From JBCCEV01 sp039030125 (GTDB lineage: Bacteria > Pseudomonadota > Gammaproteobacteria > Ga0077536): a DNA stretch of 16,365 nucleotides. The position numbers and the translations under genes were made by a program. Position 1 is the stretch's first letter. Each line of letters begins with the position of its first letter. The notes below the pieces were generated by a model that saw only the letters and a list, made by a program, of their open reading frames with translations, was not told where the DNA came from and did no database searches. This document shows positions 13,954 to 16,365 of this stretch, piece by piece. The DNA lies in the NCBI GenBank assembly GCA_039030125.1, contig JBCCEV010000097.1:1-16365 (forward strand), given 5' to 3'.

Positions 13954-15174
13954 ATGACATCATCACAACTCAAGATCACCGTTGCCGACGGTGAATTTTC
14001 GGCCCTGGTTACCCGACCGGCCTGCGGCTCCGGCCCGGGGATCATTCTGATCCAGGAGATCTTCGGCCTTAACGATTTCATGCGCTCGCGCGCGGAATAT
14101 TTCGCCGAGGAAGGCTACGTGTGCGTGGTGCCGGACTTGTTTTGGCGCATCGCCCCAGGCACCGGCCTACCCTACGAACAAGCCGATAAGGCCTTCGCCC
14201 TTCGCCAGAAGTTCGATATTGAACAAGGGGTGGAAGATCTGGGAGCCACCATCGAGGCGCTGAAAGCCCTCCCTGAACAGCAGGGTAAAGTCGGCGCCAT
14301 CGGTTATTGCCTCGGCGGTCTCATGGCGTACCTCACCGCAGCGCGCAAACCACTGGATTGTGCAGTGAGTTACTACGGGGTCGGGATCGAGAACTATCTC
14401 GATGAATTTAACAATCTCTCGGTGCCAATGATCTTCCACATGGGCGAGACCGATCCAGTGGTACCGCCAGCCGCGCAGACGGCGTTAAGCGAGGCGGTCG
14501 CGACGCGCGAAGATTGCAAGGCACATCTCTATCCGGGCGCGGGCCACGCGTTTGCTAGTCCTACCCGCAAGGAGTTCAACAAACCAGCGGCCATGATGGC
14601 GCACTCGCGCACCATCGCGCTCCTGCGATCGGCGATGGGTCCGATCTACGATCTCTCAGAGCTGTGGGATAAGCACACCGAATACGAATTCGGCGCCCGC
14701 GACGTCGATGCCACGATGGACACCATGGTTGCCGAGCCTTACGTCAATCATATTCCAACCATGACCGGCGGGGTTGGCTATCAACACCTCAAACGCTTCT
14801 ACACCAATCATTTTGTGTTCTCCAATCCCGACGACACCAGCTTGATTCCGGTGTCGCGGACCATTGGCTCCGATCGCGTCGTCGACGAGATGATTTTTTG
14901 CTTTACCCACGACCGCGAAATACCGTGGATGCTGCCGGGCGTCGCACCCACCGGCAAGCGCGTTGAAATTCCGCTGATTGCAATCATTAACTTCCGTGGC
15001 GACAAGCTCTACCACGAACATATCTACTGGGATCAAGCCTCGGTGCTGGTGCAAGTTGGACTATTAGATCCCAATACCCTACCGGTCGCTGGGGTCGAAA
15101 CGGCGCGCAAACTCATTGATGAGACGCTGCCGTCGAACGAATTGATGGGCGACACCTGGGCGAAAAGCGCATAA
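13954..15174 (+). CDS. Dienelactone hydrolase fused to a C-terminal SnoaL/NTF2-like domain, 406 aa
   Basis: Residues about 5-228 are a dienelactone hydrolase-type alpha/beta hydrolase: QEIFGLN with Glu35, the nucleophile elbow GYCLGG with Cys119, Asp167 in GETDPVVP, and His198 in GAGHAF, i.e. the complete Cys-Asp-His triad with its helper glutamate. Residues about 230-385 form a SnoaL/NTF2-like cone-fold domain (LWDKHTEYEFGARDVDATMDTMVAEPYVNHIP, then GGVGYQHLKRFY, and later INFRGDKLYHEHIYWDQASVLVQVGLL), related to ester cyclases. Typical DLHs are about 230-250 aa, so the second domain is a true extension without a stop or frameshift. A GTG at 13930 would add eight residues, but the ATG at 13954 has GGGGAG seven nt upstream. 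Probably hydrolyses a lactone or activated ester; the second domain may bind or isomerise the same molecule. Likely co-transcribed with the amidohydrolase 37 nt downstream. Confidence 0.9.
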   Translation: MTSSQLKITVADGEFSALVTRPACGSGPGIILIQEIFGLNDFMRSRAEYFAEEGYVCVVPDLFWRIAPGTGLPYEQADKAFALRQKFDIEQGVEDLGATIEALKALPEQQGKVGAIGYCLGGLMAYLTAARKPLDCAVSYYGVGIENYLDEFNNLSVPMIFHMGETDPVVPPAAQTALSEAVATREDCKAHLYPGAGHAFASPTRKEFNKPAAMMAHSRTIALLRSAMGPIYDLSELWDKHTEYEFGARDVDATMDTMVAEPYVNHIPTMTGGVGYQHLKRFYTNHFVFSNPDDTSLIPVSRTIGSDRVVDEMIFCFTHDREIPWMLPGVAPTGKRVEIPLIAIINFRGDKLYHEHIYWDQASVLVQVGLLDPNTLPVAGVETARKLIDETLPSNELMGDTWAKSA

Positions 15175-15211
15175 GTTTTATAATTACGCGTCTGCTCGAA
15201 AAATTTTGCCC

Positions 15212-16365
15212 ATGCACGACTTGATCATCAAAGGCGGCACCATTGTCGATGGCACCGGCGCCAGCGCCTATACCGGTGATGTCGCCATCGACGGCGACAC
15301 CATCGTCGAAGTCGGTAAGACCACCACAAACGCAAAACAAACGATCGATGCCGACGGCTTGTTGGTGACCCCAGGCTTCGTTGATGTACACACCCATTAC
15401 GACGGGCAAGCCACCTGGGACGCCGAACTCGCGCCATCGTCCTGGCATGGCGTCACGACCGTGGTCATGGGCAATTGTGGCGTTGGTTTCGCGCCGGTCG
15501 CACCCGATAAGAAGGATTGGCTTATCGGTTTAATGGAAGGCGTGGAAGATATTCCAGGCGCCGCGTTGGCCGACGGCATCAAATGGGGTTGGGAGTCCTT
15601 TCCTCAATATCTCGATACGCTGGAATCTTGTCCGCACGCCATCGACGTCGGCGCCCAGATCGCCCACGGTGCGGTGCGCGCCTACGTCATGGGTGAGCGC
15701 GGCGCTAAGAATGAGCCTGCTACGCCAGAAGATATCCAAACGATGTCACGTCTGTGCCAAGAAGCCATTGAGGCCGGCGCGATGGGTGTATCCACATCGC
15801 GCACCATGCTGCACCTCGCCATTGACGGTGAACCTGTGCCAGGCACGTTCGCGGCGGAAGATGAACTCATTGGGCTCGCCAAAGCCGTTGCGGCCGCGGG
15901 ACGCGGTATCTTCGAAGTCGCACCCGCCGGCGTTGGTGGCGAAGACCTATTAGCGCCCGAGAAAGAGCTGGGTTGGATGAAACGGGTCTCGGCGCAAACG
16001 GGCTGTCCGATCTCGTTCATCATGGCGCAGCCCAATGCGGATCCAGATAGCTGGGAAGAACTGCTCAAGCTCACCAAGGCAGCCCACGCCGGCGGCTCCA
16101 AACTACACCCGCAAGTGTTTGGACGTCCGGTCACGATCCTTTATACCTTTCAGAACCTGAATCCGTTCTCGCGCTACCCGAGTTTTGCCCAGTACGCAGT
16201 CATGCCGCATGACCAACGCATGGCAGCGCTCAATAAACCCGAAGTTCGGGCGGAAATATTAGCCGATTCCGACCCAACGGATGACGCCTGGACCGTACTA
16301 CTTGGCGATCCCTGGCCCAACACCTATGTCTTAGGCGATCCGCCTTGTTATGAACCTGAGCGCGA
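15212..16365 (+). CDS. N-acyl-D-amino-acid deacylase-type amidohydrolase (partial, runs off the right edge)
   Basis: An uninterrupted frame of 384 codons from the ATG at 15212 to the end of the window, with no stop. The protein begins MHDLIIKGGTIVDGTG, the small beta-sandwich of amidohydrolase-superfamily enzymes. TPGFVDVHTHYDGQ follows with metal ligands His60 and His62, then GVTTVVMGNCGVGFAP with Cys89 in the NCG motif that is a zinc ligand in D-aminoacylase. AHGAVRAYVMG (about residues 152-162) and EAGAMGVSTSR (about 189-199) fit the same family. The downstream Asp of the active site would lie in the missing part. These enzymes hydrolyse N-acyl amides of D-amino acids or related cyclic or carbamoyl amides; which one here is unknown. 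No convincing Shine-Dalgarno; 37 nt after the fusion hydrolase, so probably translated from the same mRNA. Confidence 0.9.
   Translation, partial: MHDLIIKGGTIVDGTGASAYTGDVAIDGDTIVEVGKTTTNAKQTIDADGLLVTPGFVDVHTHYDGQATWDAELAPSSWHGVTTVVMGNCGVGFAPVAPDKKDWLIGLMEGVEDIPGAALADGIKWGWESFPQYLDTLESCPHAIDVGAQIAHGAVRAYVMGERGAKNEPATPEDIQTMSRLCQEAIEAGAMGVSTSRTMLHLAIDGEPVPGTFAAEDELIGLAKAVAAAGRGIFEVAPAGVGGEDLLAPEKELGWMKRVSAQTGCPISFIMAQPNADPDSWEELLKLTKAAHAGGSKLHPQVFGRPVTILYTFQNLNPFSRYPSFAQYAVMPHDQRMAALNKPEVRAEILADSDPTDDAWTVLLGDPWPNTYVLGDPPCYEPER

Overview
The window looks like chromosomal DNA from a free-living, probably marine or aquatic, proteobacterium, most likely a gammaproteobacterium. This is an inference from gene content: two secreted proteins with VPLPA/PEP-CTERM-type sorting tails, a periplasmic cytochrome c-PQQ dehydrogenase of the polyvinyl-alcohol-dehydrogenase type, MATE and EamA exporters, and many small-molecule oxidoreductases and hydrolases. 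GC content is moderately high. I see no rRNA, tRNA, IS element, phage gene or CRISPR array. No gene is certain as to substrate.

Layout. The left part (1-4174) reads rightward. It holds the tail of an unidentified gene, a short SDR lacking the usual catalytic serine, two adjacent paralogous exported proteins with exosortase-type C-termini, and a TTG-started MATE exporter. The centre (4216-9087) has an HSL-type alpha/beta hydrolase on the minus strand, a divergent glutathione S-transferase, an HDOD signalling protein convergent with the GST (one base between the stop codons), and a c-type cytochrome/PQQ beta-propeller dehydrogenase with its own leader. Next comes a 193-bp direct repeat in 2.8 tandem copies (9113-9649), followed by an EamA exporter.

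The right part (10754-16365) is a two-armed catabolic-looking cluster around a 76-bp divergent intergenic region. Leftward run a luciferase-like flavin monooxygenase (SfnG/RutA/SsuD type) and, 13 nt later, a classical SDR. After a 204-nt gap with a TetR-style palindrome comes a CmcJ/NvfI-type oxidoreductase. Rightward run a dienelactone hydrolase fused to a SnoaL/NTF2-like domain and, 37 nt later, an N-acyl-D-amino-acid deacylase-type amidohydrolase that runs off the window. The enzyme set (oxygenation, alcohol/ketone redox, ester or lactone hydrolysis, amide hydrolysis) would fit breakdown of a small heterocyclic, amide, ester or sulfone compound, but no substrate can be read from sequence.

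The items most worth a second look are the 193-bp repeat array with its conserved hairpins, the tandem sorted-surface-protein pair, the DLH-SnoaL fusion, and the palindrome ahead of the CmcJ-like gene.
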